Positions 8,578-16,476 of a stretch of DNA of 61,993 nucleotides are shown piece after piece; position 1 is the first letter of the stretch, and every line of letters starts with the position of its first letter. The position numbers and the translations under genes were made by a program. Source of the stretch: Thermocrinis sp. (GTDB taxonomy: Bacteria > Aquificota > Aquificia > Aquificales > Aquificaceae); NCBI RefSeq assembly GCF_036781485.1, contig NZ_DAIQAX010000004.1:58606-120598 (forward strand), given 5' to 3'. Below the pieces are notes generated by a model that made no database searches, was not told the DNA's origin, and saw only the letters and a list, made by a program, of their open reading frames with translations.

Positions 8578-9320
8578 AGGAATTAATTTGTAAAGTCATA
8601 AAAAACCAAAAGGTTGGACCTTACACCTATCTAATGGAGTTGGAGTTTCTCAACACAGAAGCCATAAAGCCTGGACACTTTTTGATGATAAGAGCTTGGA
8701 ACGGTTTAGATCCGCTTTCAAGAAGAGCTTTTGCGGTGGCAGACAAAAGAAAAGACAGCGTGAGTATATACTACGACGTGGTAGGCAAAGGCACAGCCCT
8801 TATGAGCAAGCTAAGAGAAGGTGAAAGCATCAGAGTTTTAGGACCATTGGGGAAAAGGCTTTTCCCAATGGATGGGCAAAAGCACCTTCTCTTAGGAGGT
8901 GGTATAGGTCTTTCTGGGCTATCTCTTTTGGCAAAAGAGTTAAGAGACCTTGGAAAAGAGGTTTTTGTATGCTACGGAGCGAGAAACTCCGAAGGGCTTT
9001 CTATGAAGGAATGGCTCAAAGAGAGTGGTTTAAGTTTTAGGATCTTTACGGACGATGGCAGTGAAGGGGAAAGGGGCTCTGTTTTGGATGCTCTAAAGGA
9101 CTTTGATAAAGACTGGATAGTGCATGCGTGCGGTCCAATGGGTATGCTAAGAGCTCTACAGCGTATGTTGGAGGGTAGAAAAGTTTATCTTTCCTTAGAG
9201 GCTCCCATGGCCTGTGGCTGGGGTGTGTGCCTTGGTTGTGTGGTCAGATCCAAAAATGGTGAGTTCTTGAGAGTATGCTACGATGGTCCGGTTTTTGACG
9301 CAGAGGAGGTAGTGCTTTAA
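8574..9320 (+). CDS. pyrK: dihydroorotate dehydrogenase electron-transfer subunit
   Basis: A 248-residue FAD/[2Fe-2S] protein that passes electrons from class 1B dihydroorotate dehydrogenase (PyrD) to NAD+. An FAD-binding barrel (about 1-100, with SRRAFAVAD) is followed by an NAD-binding Rossmann segment (GGGIGLSGL). The C-terminal cluster is defined by Cys214, Cys219, Cys222 and Cys235 in the order CGWGVC, GC, RVC. The terminal cluster and the DGPVF ending favour PyrK over the related NfnA/HydG proteins. PyrD itself is not in the window; pyrF and pyrG are, at distant positions. It is coupled by overlapping stop/start codons to the permease upstream and to ribE downstream. Confidence 0.88.
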   Translation: MKELICKVIKNQKVGPYTYLMELEFLNTEAIKPGHFLMIRAWNGLDPLSRRAFAVADKRKDSVSIYYDVVGKGTALMSKLREGESIRVLGPLGKRLFPMDGQKHLLLGGGIGLSGLSLLAKELRDLGKEVFVCYGARNSEGLSMKEWLKESGLSFRIFTDDGSEGERGSVLDALKDFDKDWIVHACGPMGMLRALQRMLEGRKVYLSLEAPMACGWGVCLGCVVRSKNGEFLRVCYDGPVFDAEEVVL

Positions 9321-9949
9321 TGTTCTCTGGTTTGGTGGAAGAAGTGGGAATAGTGGAGGAGCTAAAGCTCCTTTCGGGCGGAGCCAAGCTCACTATTAGA
9401 AGCACGCTGGGGGATATAAAAATCGGCGACAGCATAGCAGTTAATGGAGTTTGCTTGACAGTAGTAGATACACACAAAGGCACCATCAGCTTTGACCTAT
9501 CCCAAGAAACACTAAGCAGGAGCAACCTAAAGCTTTTAAAAAAGGGAGATCCGGTAAATCTTGAAAGAGCTCTAAGGGTAGGGGACAGGATAGGAGGACA
9601 CTTTCTTCAGGGACACGTGGATTTTACTTCAAAGGTCCTGCTCTTTTCCCAAAGGGGCTCCCACTGGGAATTAAAAACACACATACCAGAAGAATACAGA
9701 GAGTATGTAGTAGAGAAAGGCTCCATAGGAATAGATGGTATAAGTCTGACGATAAACTACGTGGAGCAAGATGCAGTAAGTATAAACATAATACCCCACA
9801 CTTACGAAAAAACGAACTTAAAACACAGAAAAGCTGGAGACCTTGTTAACGTGGAGTTGGACATCTTGGGAAAGTACGTGATAAACTACGTAAAGCTTAT
9901 AACCAAGGACAGGAAATTAGAAAAGCTTTGGAGGGATTTTTGGGGTTAA
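9320..9949 (+). CDS. ribE: riboflavin synthase alpha chain
   Basis: Catalyses the dismutation of two 6,7-dimethyl-8-ribityllumazine molecules to riboflavin. The 209-residue protein begins with the family hallmark MFSGLVEE and contains the two homologous lumazine-binding barrels (about 1-95 and 96-190). Repeat signatures are VNGVCLTV in the first and IDGISLTI in the second, with HFLQGHVD at the join. The ATG overlaps the pyrK stop (TAATG). RibF, the next step in flavin metabolism, is about 17 kb away in another unit. The flanking operon (permease-pyrK-ribE-flgK-flgL) mixes unrelated functions. Confidence 0.93.
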   Translation: MFSGLVEEVGIVEELKLLSGGAKLTIRSTLGDIKIGDSIAVNGVCLTVVDTHKGTISFDLSQETLSRSNLKLLKKGDPVNLERALRVGDRIGGHFLQGHVDFTSKVLLFSQRGSHWELKTHIPEEYREYVVEKGSIGIDGISLTINYVEQDAVSINIIPHTYEKTNLKHRKAGDLVNVELDILGKYVINYVKLITKDRKLEKLWRDFWG

Positions 9950-9972
9950 ATTTTTTAGGTAGGGGACGAAAT
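9947..9972 (+). promoter_or_regulatory. possible sigma-28-like promoter ahead of flgK
   Basis: TAAA at 9947-9950 and GACGAAAT at 9965-9972, 14 bases apart, partly match the FliA consensus (TAAA, about 15 bases, GCCGATAA). The predicted start would fall just before the AAGGAG site at 9980. Five of eight -10 positions match, so this is a weak call; it rests partly on the late flagellar genes that follow. Confidence 0.25.
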
Positions 9973-9995
9973 CTAAAATAAGGAGTGGTTCATGT

Positions 9996-11393
9996 TTGGG
10001 GCGAGCTTTAAGGGTCAGAAGTTTTCATCTTGTTGGACAAAGAAACGCCCAACTTTCCTTAGTTTCATCTCTTGATGAGAAGATAAAGAACAACAACAGA
10101 GTAGAGGACCTCTTCCAAGAATTTACGCAGGGTTTGGGAAGTCTGGAATACATAAACGGGTTTTTTAGCAGTTATCAGGACCTTATGAAAAATCCAACCA
10201 ACGAAGGAGCAAGGTCCAAGTTGGTTAATTCCGCTGGATCTTTGGTTAGCTACTTGAAGGACAGAAAGAGGAACCTAGATAGTGTATTCAATTCTATAGA
10301 CTACAGCATGCGCCAAGCCATAGATAGGGTAAATACAATAACCAAAAAACTCGCCAAGCTAAACCAGGAAATATTAACGCTCTATGCCCAAACGTATGCA
10401 AGGGGACAGGACTACAAAAATATTCTGGACGAAAGGGATAGGCTTTTAAAAGGGCTTTCGGAGTATATCAACGTCAGGGTCCAAGAGGACGATATAGGAA
10501 GGATAATGGTAGAAACATCCAAAGGTTTTGTTTTAGTTGAAGACAAATTCAATTGGGAGCTTTATTATGATGGGTCTAACAAGTTAGTTTATTGGAAATC
10601 AAAGGATGGCACGCAGGTTAATATATCCAACGAAATATCGGGAGGCAGGATAAAAGGTCTTTTGGATTCTTATGCCGATCTACAAAACTATCAAAATAGG
10701 CTTGATCAGCTTGCCAAAAAGCTCATAAGCGAGGTAAAAGTTCCCGTCAGGACTGGAACAACTGAATATTACTGGACATTAAACTACGCTAATCCTACAG
10801 ACCAACTTGGAGTGTCCGGTAGCCTAACATTGCAGGGAAGTTCTACGGTGGTGATAAACTACAACTCTACGGATACGCTTACCGATTTAGCCAATGCTAT
10901 AAACACTTCCGGTGCGGGCTTTACCGCCAGTGTTATAACCAACCCAGACGGAACTTACACTTTGCGAATAACTTCTTCTAATCCATCCTACGTTATAGAG
11001 GATAGCAAAGGAATGGTTGGAGCAAGGGTTTTTCAGGGTGCAGGGATAGGAGATATTAGTGTGGATTCTAACCTAGCTTTATACCTTTCCAACTTGGATT
11101 ACTCAAAGGCGGACGAATTTAACGATTTTTCAAGGTCTTGGTGGGATCACTCTAAGGAAATATATCAAAGCCTTACCAACTCTGTAGCCACAAACCTAAA
11201 TGAATATAAAAGGCAGTACGATATAGAAAGCAACGTGCTCAATTCTATAGAAGCGAAGCTGCGGGAGCTTCAGGGGGTTTCCATAGACAGGGAGTTTATG
11301 GAGGTCTTCCAGCTTCAAAGAAGCTATCAGGCTTTGGCAAAGGTGGTAAGTGCTTTGGATGAGCTTTTACAGACCACTTTAAACATGGTTTGA
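9996..11393 (+). CDS. flgK: flagellar hook-associated protein 1 FlgK, N-terminal D0 segment missing
   Basis: FlgK forms the first of the two hook-filament junction rings. The 465-residue frame matches FlgK from its D1 helices (HLVGQRNAQLS onward, KNPTNEGARSKLV near 66-77) through to the D0 C-terminal helix (FMEVFQLQRSYQALAKV). A flagellin IN-type insert lies at 274-331. The usual opening of roughly 50-80 residues, including the N-terminal D0 helix and its NIANANTPGYSRQ-like motif, is absent. A strong AAGGAG plus ATG (9992) stands just upstream but one base out of phase; removing one G from the GGGG run at 9998-10001 would join it as MFGRALRV. The start at TTG 9996 is therefore only nominal. 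The gene may be frame-damaged, mis-assembled or truly short. Confidence 0.75.
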   Translation: MGRALRVRSFHLVGQRNAQLSLVSSLDEKIKNNNRVEDLFQEFTQGLGSLEYINGFFSSYQDLMKNPTNEGARSKLVNSAGSLVSYLKDRKRNLDSVFNSIDYSMRQAIDRVNTITKKLAKLNQEILTLYAQTYARGQDYKNILDERDRLLKGLSEYINVRVQEDDIGRIMVETSKGFVLVEDKFNWELYYDGSNKLVYWKSKDGTQVNISNEISGGRIKGLLDSYADLQNYQNRLDQLAKKLISEVKVPVRTGTTEYYWTLNYANPTDQLGVSGSLTLQGSSTVVINYNSTDTLTDLANAINTSGAGFTASVITNPDGTYTLRITSSNPSYVIEDSKGMVGARVFQGAGIGDISVDSNLALYLSNLDYSKADEFNDFSRSWWDHSKEIYQSLTNSVATNLNEYKRQYDIESNVLNSIEAKLRELQGVSIDREFMEVFQLQRSYQALAKVVSALDELLQTTLNMV

Positions 11394-11404
11394 GGTGATT
11401 GGCG

Positions 11405-12574
11405 ATGAGGGTGCCAGACAACTTGCTATTTTCAATCTTTCAGGACCAAGAGGCAAGAATAAAGAAGGTACTGTCAGAAAAGACTCTAGATATTGCCACT
11501 GGAAGAAGGGTAAGAGCTCTTTCGGATGATCCTTCAACCACCTATAATGTCATTCAATTAAAGAGCGAAATAGCCCAATTGTCTCAACACTCACAAAACA
11601 GACTTTTTGCAGACACAAACCTTACCTATGCCGATTTTACCTTGGGGAAGATGGAGGATACGATAAAAAGGCTCTATGCAGAAATAATAAGAATAAAAAA
11701 CAGCGCCACCATCTCTTCAGACCAACTCATCGCAATGGCTGAGGGCTTTAATCAATCTATAAGACAGCTCCTGGACAGAGTTAACGAAAAGTTGGGTCAA
11801 AACTACATCTTTGGTGGCAACGCTTTAACCGTCAAACCTTTTGACGAAAACACTCTAAATTACCAAGCAGGAGCTGGGGATTTTAAAGTGTGGATCTCCG
11901 AAAACTCAAAGGTTTCTGTATTCCTTGAAGGAGGAAGAGTGTTTAAAACTAACCTTTATGTATCACGAGCAACCTTTAACTCACCTACGGATAGCTTCTC
12001 TTCTGCTGGAAGCATAACCATAAAAATTGGAGCAAACACCTATACCATAAACTATGGAGGAGCTGGAGAGCCCCAAAGCATTCAAGAGCTAGCAAACTAT
12101 ATAAACTCTAACTTGGGGGATGGAATCCAAGCTTTCGTATCAACAAACCCAAATGGGACATACTCTTTGGCTTTATCAACAAAGGACCTAAGCGCAGACA
12201 TGGAGTTTGTTAGTATAACCGGCGACTTTTCCACAGGTTTTGATAATCCTAACATCTTACAGGCGATAAAACGTGTCAAAGATAAGCTTGAAAATGGCAT
12301 ATATCCAGATGAGTTTGACCTTTTTTCTATAAACAGAAGCTACGATATTGTTGCAATGAGAAGATCAGAGGTAGGGTATGTTCTGAATGTTGTAAAAAAC
12401 TTACAACCCACTCAGGAAAACCTTGATTTGGTCCTTAAAAAGCAAAAATCCGATCTTGAGGATGCAGATATACCAGAAAGCATGATGGAATACACAAGAT
12501 ACAGAATGGCTTACGAAGCCCTTATGCGTATCGTGGCAGACCAAAAGGACCTAACGATTTTAAGGTACATATAA
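11405..12574 (+). CDS. flgL: flagellar hook-associated protein 3 FlgL
   Basis: The second hook-filament junction protein, 389 residues, related to flagellin. The N-terminal D0/D1 helices (MRVPDNLLF, SEKTLDIATGRRVRALSDDP) and the C-terminal helix ending in YEALMRIVADQKD are intact. A flagellin IN-motif insert occupies about 201-260 and resembles the one in the adjacent FlgK. I choose the ATG at 11405, as GAGGTGAT (11392-11399) lies 9 nt before it; an in-frame TTG at 11399 is inside that site. flgL follows flgK by 11 bp, so both are co-transcribed. The last 15 nt overlap birA, which runs the other way. Confidence 0.92.
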   Translation: MRVPDNLLFSIFQDQEARIKKVLSEKTLDIATGRRVRALSDDPSTTYNVIQLKSEIAQLSQHSQNRLFADTNLTYADFTLGKMEDTIKRLYAEIIRIKNSATISSDQLIAMAEGFNQSIRQLLDRVNEKLGQNYIFGGNALTVKPFDENTLNYQAGAGDFKVWISENSKVSVFLEGGRVFKTNLYVSRATFNSPTDSFSSAGSITIKIGANTYTINYGGAGEPQSIQELANYINSNLGDGIQAFVSTNPNGTYSLALSTKDLSADMEFVSITGDFSTGFDNPNILQAIKRVKDKLENGIYPDEFDLFSINRSYDIVAMRRSEVGYVLNVVKNLQPTQENLDLVLKKQKSDLEDADIPESMMEYTRYRMAYEALMRIVADQKDLTILRYI

Positions 12575-13267
12575 GCCTCTTAAACTTACCTCTCCAGCGG
12601 TAAATTTAACTATGCCGTCAGCGGTTCTAAGCAGTAAGCCCCCATCCCAATCTATGTCCTCAAAGATACCCGCTGTGGCTGTGTCAGATTGAACTACCAC
12701 CTCCTGCCCAAAAAACAACAGCTTTTCCTTTATGCGGTCTTTAAAGCTTTTAAAACCAGACTTTATGTATTCTTCTAAAACCTTATTGAAAATGTCCAAA
12801 AAATCCAGGAGAAAAGCCCTTTTGTCAGACGTCCTGCTACTTAGCATGTAAAGGGAGACAGCGTTTAGATGTGCTGGAAGTTCTCTCTGATTTAAATTTA
12901 CTCCTATTCCAACTATCAGCCTATCCATGGACCTTTCCACCAGCACACCACAAACCTTCTTTCCTTTTATATAAACGTCATTTACCCACTTTAGCATTGG
13001 GCTAAAGCCTTCTTTTTCAAGCATCAGCAGCATGGAATAGCCAACAACCAAAGGAAGAGGAAGGATCTCGTTAAACTCCGTAGCGCTTAGCAAAAGGCTA
13101 AGGTAAAGTCCGCCCTCCTGAGAGTACCAAACCCTTCCAAACCTACCCCTACCCTTGCTTTGCCTGTTTGCTACCACAACCGTTCCAAAAGGAAATCTTC
13201 CCCCTTTCAAAATGTCCTGCGTTGAAGACACTTCATCAAACCACAGCATAAACTCGCCTATTCTCAT
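12560..13267 (-). CDS. birA: biotin--[acetyl-CoA carboxylase] ligase, catalytic domain only
   Basis: Activates biotin to biotinyl-AMP and attaches it to the carboxylase carrier domain. At 235 residues it is the short group I form without the DNA-binding repressor domain. The SSTQ substrate motif is at 14-17, the biotinyl-AMP loop KGRGRFGRVW is at 38-47, and LKWVNDVYIKGKKVCGVL forms the central catalytic region. The C-terminal SH3-like barrel follows. It is translationally coupled (4 nt) to pgeF upstream. Its likely client is the product partnered with the biotin carboxylase at 46-47.5 kb; BioF at the left end makes the cofactor. Confidence 0.92.
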   Translation of the reverse strand: MRIGEFMLWFDEVSSTQDILKGGRFPFGTVVVANRQSKGRGRFGRVWYSQEGGLYLSLLLSATEFNEILPLPLVVGYSMLLMLEKEGFSPMLKWVNDVYIKGKKVCGVLVERSMDRLIVGIGVNLNQRELPAHLNAVSLYMLSSRTSDKRAFLLDFLDIFNKVLEEYIKSGFKSFKDRIKEKLLFFGQEVVVQSDTATAGIFEDIDWDGGLLLRTADGIVKFTAGEVSLRGLYVP

Positions 13268-13869
13268 GCCTCAAGCAAAGCAAAAAGTAGCATTCTTTGG
13301 GATGTTTTATCCCTTCTGTAGGAGGGAAACTTTTCAGTGCATATGGTGCATTGATTGTAGGTGATTATTCTTTTTACTCCAAAGTTTTTTAATCTGTGCA
13401 ACACTTCCAGCTGAGTGTCCAGAAAAAGCTTGCCATTTTTGTGGTGAAGGAAAATAAAGCTTTCTTCAAACTCTTTTCCCACTTCATAACAGCACGCTTT
13501 TGCTGAGGGGCCTACAAAAACCAACGGAGCCTCTTCTATTTTGAGAAACTTCTCCAAAAACTTCTCTACTATGTTAGCCTTTATACCCCTCCAGCCCGCA
13601 TGCACCACTCCCACAGCTTCTTTACCCAAAAAAGCCATAGGCACGCAGTCTGCGGTTCTTACACCTATGGGAAAGTTTTTTCTAGTCGTGATTATAGCGT
13701 CCCCTTCTGAATGCCATTCTTTCTCTAAATAAACTACCCTATCTGAATGTATTTGCTTAAGAGTAAAAACTTTATCTTCTGGTTGGTAAAGCTTGAGACC
13801 TGCAAGAGAGTTTTTGTATCTAATGGTTATCCAAGCTCTTTTGAGCGCTGTGTGCTCCTTCGTATGCAT
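13264..13869 (-). CDS. pgeF: YfiH/PgeF-family multicopper-like (laccase-domain) protein
   Basis: A member of the cytoplasmic DUF152/laccase-domain family. The E. coli protein corrects misincorporated amino acids in peptidoglycan precursors, and others act on purine nucleosides. Signature motifs are RTADCVP, VVHAGWRG and a late CTIC cluster, with GPSAKACCYEV in place of the usual GPSI..CYEV. The start is uncertain. An ATG at 13869 gives 201 residues; an in-frame GTG at 13959 would add 30 residues read from the end of proC and looks non-conserved. Either way it overlaps proC (by 43 nt for the ATG). The N-terminus is shorter than the usual 240-residue family length. It is coupled to birA by ATGA. 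Confidence 0.82.
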   Translation of the reverse strand: MHTKEHTALKRAWITIRYKNSLAGLKLYQPEDKVFTLKQIHSDRVVYLEKEWHSEGDAIITTRKNFPIGVRTADCVPMAFLGKEAVGVVHAGWRGIKANIVEKFLEKFLKIEEAPLVFVGPSAKACCYEVGKEFEESFIFLHHKNGKLFLDTQLEVLHRLKNFGVKRIITYNQCTICTEKFPSYRRDKTSQRMLLFALLEA

Positions 13870-14600
13870 TCCATCAATATACCAGAAAAACCGCTCTCTT
13901 CTAAGACTTTTAAGCCTTCTACCGTGGTCCCAGCAGGAGAGGCAACTTTGCTTATCCACTCTTCTGGGTGTCCCCCAAAGGTTTTGAGCATGTGCAAAGT
14001 CCCCTCTATGGTGCTTAAAACTATGTCCTTTGCTTGATTGTAGCTAAAACCCTCTCTCACACCCGCAAGGCAAAGGGCAGAAATAAACTTCATCACAAAG
14101 GCAGGACCTGAACCTGCAATGGCAGTGAAGGCATCCATCAAACCTTCATCTATCTTATACAAGCTTCCACACTGAGAAAAGCCCTCGCAAAACTGTCTTT
14201 CTTCTTGCTCACTAACAAGTTGGTTGCAAGTGTAAGCCATCGTGCCCTTTCCAACCACCACCGCAAGGTTTGGCATACACCTTATTATCTTTTCTTGCCC
14301 CAAGATACCCTCTATCTTTTTGAGAGAAAGCCCAGCCACTATGCTTACCAAAACCTTATCCTCTAGCTTTCCTTTTAGACTTTCCAAAACTTTTCCTGCA
14401 TCCTTTGGCTTTACCGCCAGTAGGATAAACTGAGAGTTTCTTATTAGAAAATCCAAACTGCTTGCCCAACCAATGCCAAGTTCTAAAGCCCTATCCGACT
14501 TAGAGCTATCCACGTCAAAAGCTATAACTTCCCAAACCTTGCTTAACCCCTCCCCTAAGGCACTACCCATGTTTCCAAAGCCAATTATTCCTATCTGCAT
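13827..14600 (-). CDS. proC: pyrroline-5-carboxylate reductase
   Basis: The last step of proline synthesis, reducing pyrroline-5-carboxylate with NAD(P)H. The 257-residue protein opens with the Rossmann loop GFGNMGSALGEGL, has the conserved FLAVKP-like segment (LLAVKPKD), MPNLAV, and the C-terminal dimer helix with AIAGSGPAFV and SPAGTTVEGL. All key motifs are intact. It shares the 29-bp divergent gap 14601-14629 with the GltD-like gene; its -10 element ends only 8 nt before the ATG, which predicts an almost leaderless message. It leads a proC-pgeF-birA unit. Confidence 0.95.
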   Translation of the reverse strand: MQIGIIGFGNMGSALGEGLSKVWEVIAFDVDSSKSDRALELGIGWASSLDFLIRNSQFILLAVKPKDAGKVLESLKGKLEDKVLVSIVAGLSLKKIEGILGQEKIIRCMPNLAVVVGKGTMAYTCNQLVSEQEERQFCEGFSQCGSLYKIDEGLMDAFTAIAGSGPAFVMKFISALCLAGVREGFSYNQAKDIVLSTIEGTLHMLKTFGGHPEEWISKVASPAGTTVEGLKVLEESGFSGILMECIRRSTQRSKELG

Positions 14601-14608
14601 GCTAAAGA

Positions 14609-14616
14609 ATTATAAT
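14609..14616. promoter_or_regulatory. shared symmetric -10 element between proC and the gltD-like gene
   Basis: The palindromic-type core ATTATAAT holds TATAAT on both strands: plus 14611-14616, minus 14614-14609. With standard spacing the plus start is near 14623 (7-nt leader to the ATG at 14630) and the minus start is near 14602 (2-nt leader to the ATG at 14600). No Shine-Dalgarno sequence fits either gene. The inference is one bidirectional promoter in a 29-bp gap. Confidence 0.6.
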
Positions 14617-14629
14617 AACTATTCTAAGA

Positions 14630-16051
14630 ATGCCAGTAAGAATACGATATGAGGATAGAAACCAAGAATCCTTACTCCCACCAAAGGAGAGGGTAAGCAC
14701 TTTTAAAGAGTATGCTCTTGGATACTCTGTATCCGTTGCTTTGGATGAAGCGCAAAGGTGTCTTCTTTGCAAAGATGCAGATCAAAGGTGCATAAAGGCT
14801 TGTCCTGCTGGTATTGACATACCGGGGTTTATAAAAGAGATAGCCCAAGGAAACTTAGTGAATGCTTACAAAAAGATCATAGAGTCTAATCCCTTTCCTT
14901 CCATCTGTGGAAGGGTTTGTCCTCAGGAAAAACAGTGTGAAGGCTCTTGTATACTCCACTACGACGTGGTAAGAAACAGAAAGAACAAGGGCTTAGCGGT
15001 AGGTATAGGGAACTTGGAAAAGTTTGTGGGAGATTTTATCAGAATCTCTGGTTTGGACTTGGAAGAAAGGAACGAGCCAACGGGAAAAAGGGTAGCGGTG
15101 GTGGGAGCGGGACCTGCGGGTCTAACCTGTGCCTATGAACTTGCAAAGCTTGGACACAGCGTGGATGTGTTTGAAGCTCTTCCAAAGGCTGGCGGTGTGA
15201 TGACCTACGGCATACCAAATGCAAGGCTTGACAGAAGCGTTATAGAATGGGAGCTAAAGAGGTTGGAAAAACTTGGTGTGCGTTTTTTCTTTGGTTGGGT
15301 AGTAGGAAGGACGATAAGCCTGAAGGAGCTTCTTGAAAAATACGATGCGGTTTTTTTAGGTGTAGGAGCAGGAAGGGGAAGCCTTGGCATCAAAGGAGAC
15401 ACCTTAAAAGGCGTGTATTCAGCTATAGAGGTTTTAACAAGGGTAGGGCTTTTGATGGCAAATCAGTTTCCCCAATCTTCCACACCAATAGACCTTGGCA
15501 AGAGGACCGCCATAATAGGTGGGGGCTTTACCGCAGTGGATTGTGCCATAACAGCTCTGAGGCTTGGAGTAGAAACTCACGTGCTTTACAGAAGAACAAG
15601 GGAAACCTCTTCCGCAAGGGACGAAGAGTGGGACCACGTAGCGGAAGAAGGAGCTATAATACACTGGCTCACCCAACCTATAGAAATACTGGGAGACAGC
15701 AGGGGAAGGGTGGTGGGTGTTAAGTGCATAAAGATGGAGTTGGGAGAGCCAGACGAAAGCGGAAGGCCAAAACCTGTGCCCGTTCCAAACTCTGAGCACG
15801 TAATAGAGTGCGATTCTGTGATCTTTGCCATAGGCCAAAAGGCCAATCCTATAGCTTACCAAGACTTAGAAGGTTTAGAACTAACCCGTTGGAGAACCAT
15901 TAAAGTAGATAAAAACTTTAGAACCAGTGTAAAGGGTCTCTTTGCAGGGGGGGATGTGGTGAACGGAGGGGACACGGTGGTAAGAGCCATATCCCACGGT
16001 AAAAAAGCGGCAAAAGCTATACACGAATACATAATGGAGGTTTTACGATGA
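14630..16051 (+). CDS. GltD-like NADPH-dependent oxidoreductase (glutamate synthase small-subunit family)
   Basis: A 473-residue iron-sulfur flavoprotein. The N-terminal helical domain carries two cysteine clusters (CLLCKDADQRCIKACP and CGRVCPQEKQCEGSC) for [4Fe-4S] centres. It is followed by an FAD Rossmann motif (VVGAGPAGLTCAYE, about 158) and an inserted NADPH domain (IIGGGFTAVDCA, about 300). These features fit glutamate synthase beta subunits, the homotetrameric GltA-type enzyme and NfnB, the bifurcating transhydrogenase subunit. No GltB-type large subunit or NfnA is adjacent, so the partner is undetermined. It is coupled by ATGA to the DUF4878 gene. Confidence 0.8.
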   Translation: MPVRIRYEDRNQESLLPPKERVSTFKEYALGYSVSVALDEAQRCLLCKDADQRCIKACPAGIDIPGFIKEIAQGNLVNAYKKIIESNPFPSICGRVCPQEKQCEGSCILHYDVVRNRKNKGLAVGIGNLEKFVGDFIRISGLDLEERNEPTGKRVAVVGAGPAGLTCAYELAKLGHSVDVFEALPKAGGVMTYGIPNARLDRSVIEWELKRLEKLGVRFFFGWVVGRTISLKELLEKYDAVFLGVGAGRGSLGIKGDTLKGVYSAIEVLTRVGLLMANQFPQSSTPIDLGKRTAIIGGGFTAVDCAITALRLGVETHVLYRRTRETSSARDEEWDHVAEEGAIIHWLTQPIEILGDSRGRVVGVKCIKMELGEPDESGRPKPVPVPNSEHVIECDSVIFAIGQKANPIAYQDLEGLELTRWRTIKVDKNFRTSVKGLFAGGDVVNGGDTVVRAISHGKKAAKAIHEYIMEVLR

Positions 16052-16476
16052 AGAGAATAGTCCTAATACTTGCGCTGGTGTTGGTAGGCTTCTTTGTTTT
16101 TAGGGGTTGTGGCACGAGCCCAGAGGAAGCGTCCAAGGATACCGTCAAGGAGTTTATGTCTGCCATAAGGGAAGGAGAAGGCAAAGAAGCTGTTAAGTTG
16201 CTATACCCACCCTTTAGGGATGCTTTAGTGCAAGATGTAAAACTACCTATACAGATCACTGAGATGAAACCTTCAGAACTTTTGGCTTGCGCCCTTAGTT
16301 CTATGGGAGAAAATGTAAAGAAAGTAAAGATAATAGACGTTAAGAAGATAGACGATAAGCACGCTGAGGTGTTGGTTAAAGTCATAGATAAAAATGGTGT
16401 GGAAAAGCTCTTTTGGTTTATAACCATAAAGGATGAGAAGAGCTGGAAGATAGCCAGTATCTCCAATGTTAAATGA
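16048..16476 (+). CDS. small exported or anchored protein, DUF4878-like
   Basis: 142 residues. An N-terminal hydrophobic segment (about 4-19) is followed by a cysteine in FRGCGTS (Cys21), possibly a lipobox variant. The rest is a single compact domain beginning with ASKDTVKEFMSAIREG and ending in strands around WFITIKDEKSWKIAS. This layout matches the DUF4878/NTF2-like putative lipoproteins, whose role is unknown. It overlaps both neighbours by 4 nt, so it is made together with the GltD-like and GT9 proteins. Confidence 0.6.
   Translation: MKRIVLILALVLVGFFVFRGCGTSPEEASKDTVKEFMSAIREGEGKEAVKLLYPPFRDALVQDVKLPIQITEMKPSELLACALSSMGENVKKVKIIDVKKIDDKHAEVLVKVIDKNGVEKLFWFITIKDEKSWKIASISNVK

Noticed and set aside
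8574..9320. NfnA instead of PyrK, as partner to the GltD/NfnB-like protein
   Set aside because: The N-terminal and C-terminal cluster sequences fit PyrK better, and the two genes are 5 kb apart in different units.
15434..15862. 142-codon open frame on the minus strand inside the GltD-like gene
   Set aside because: It is antisense to a gene with clear motifs and has no ribosome site or recognisable domain; a shadow frame.
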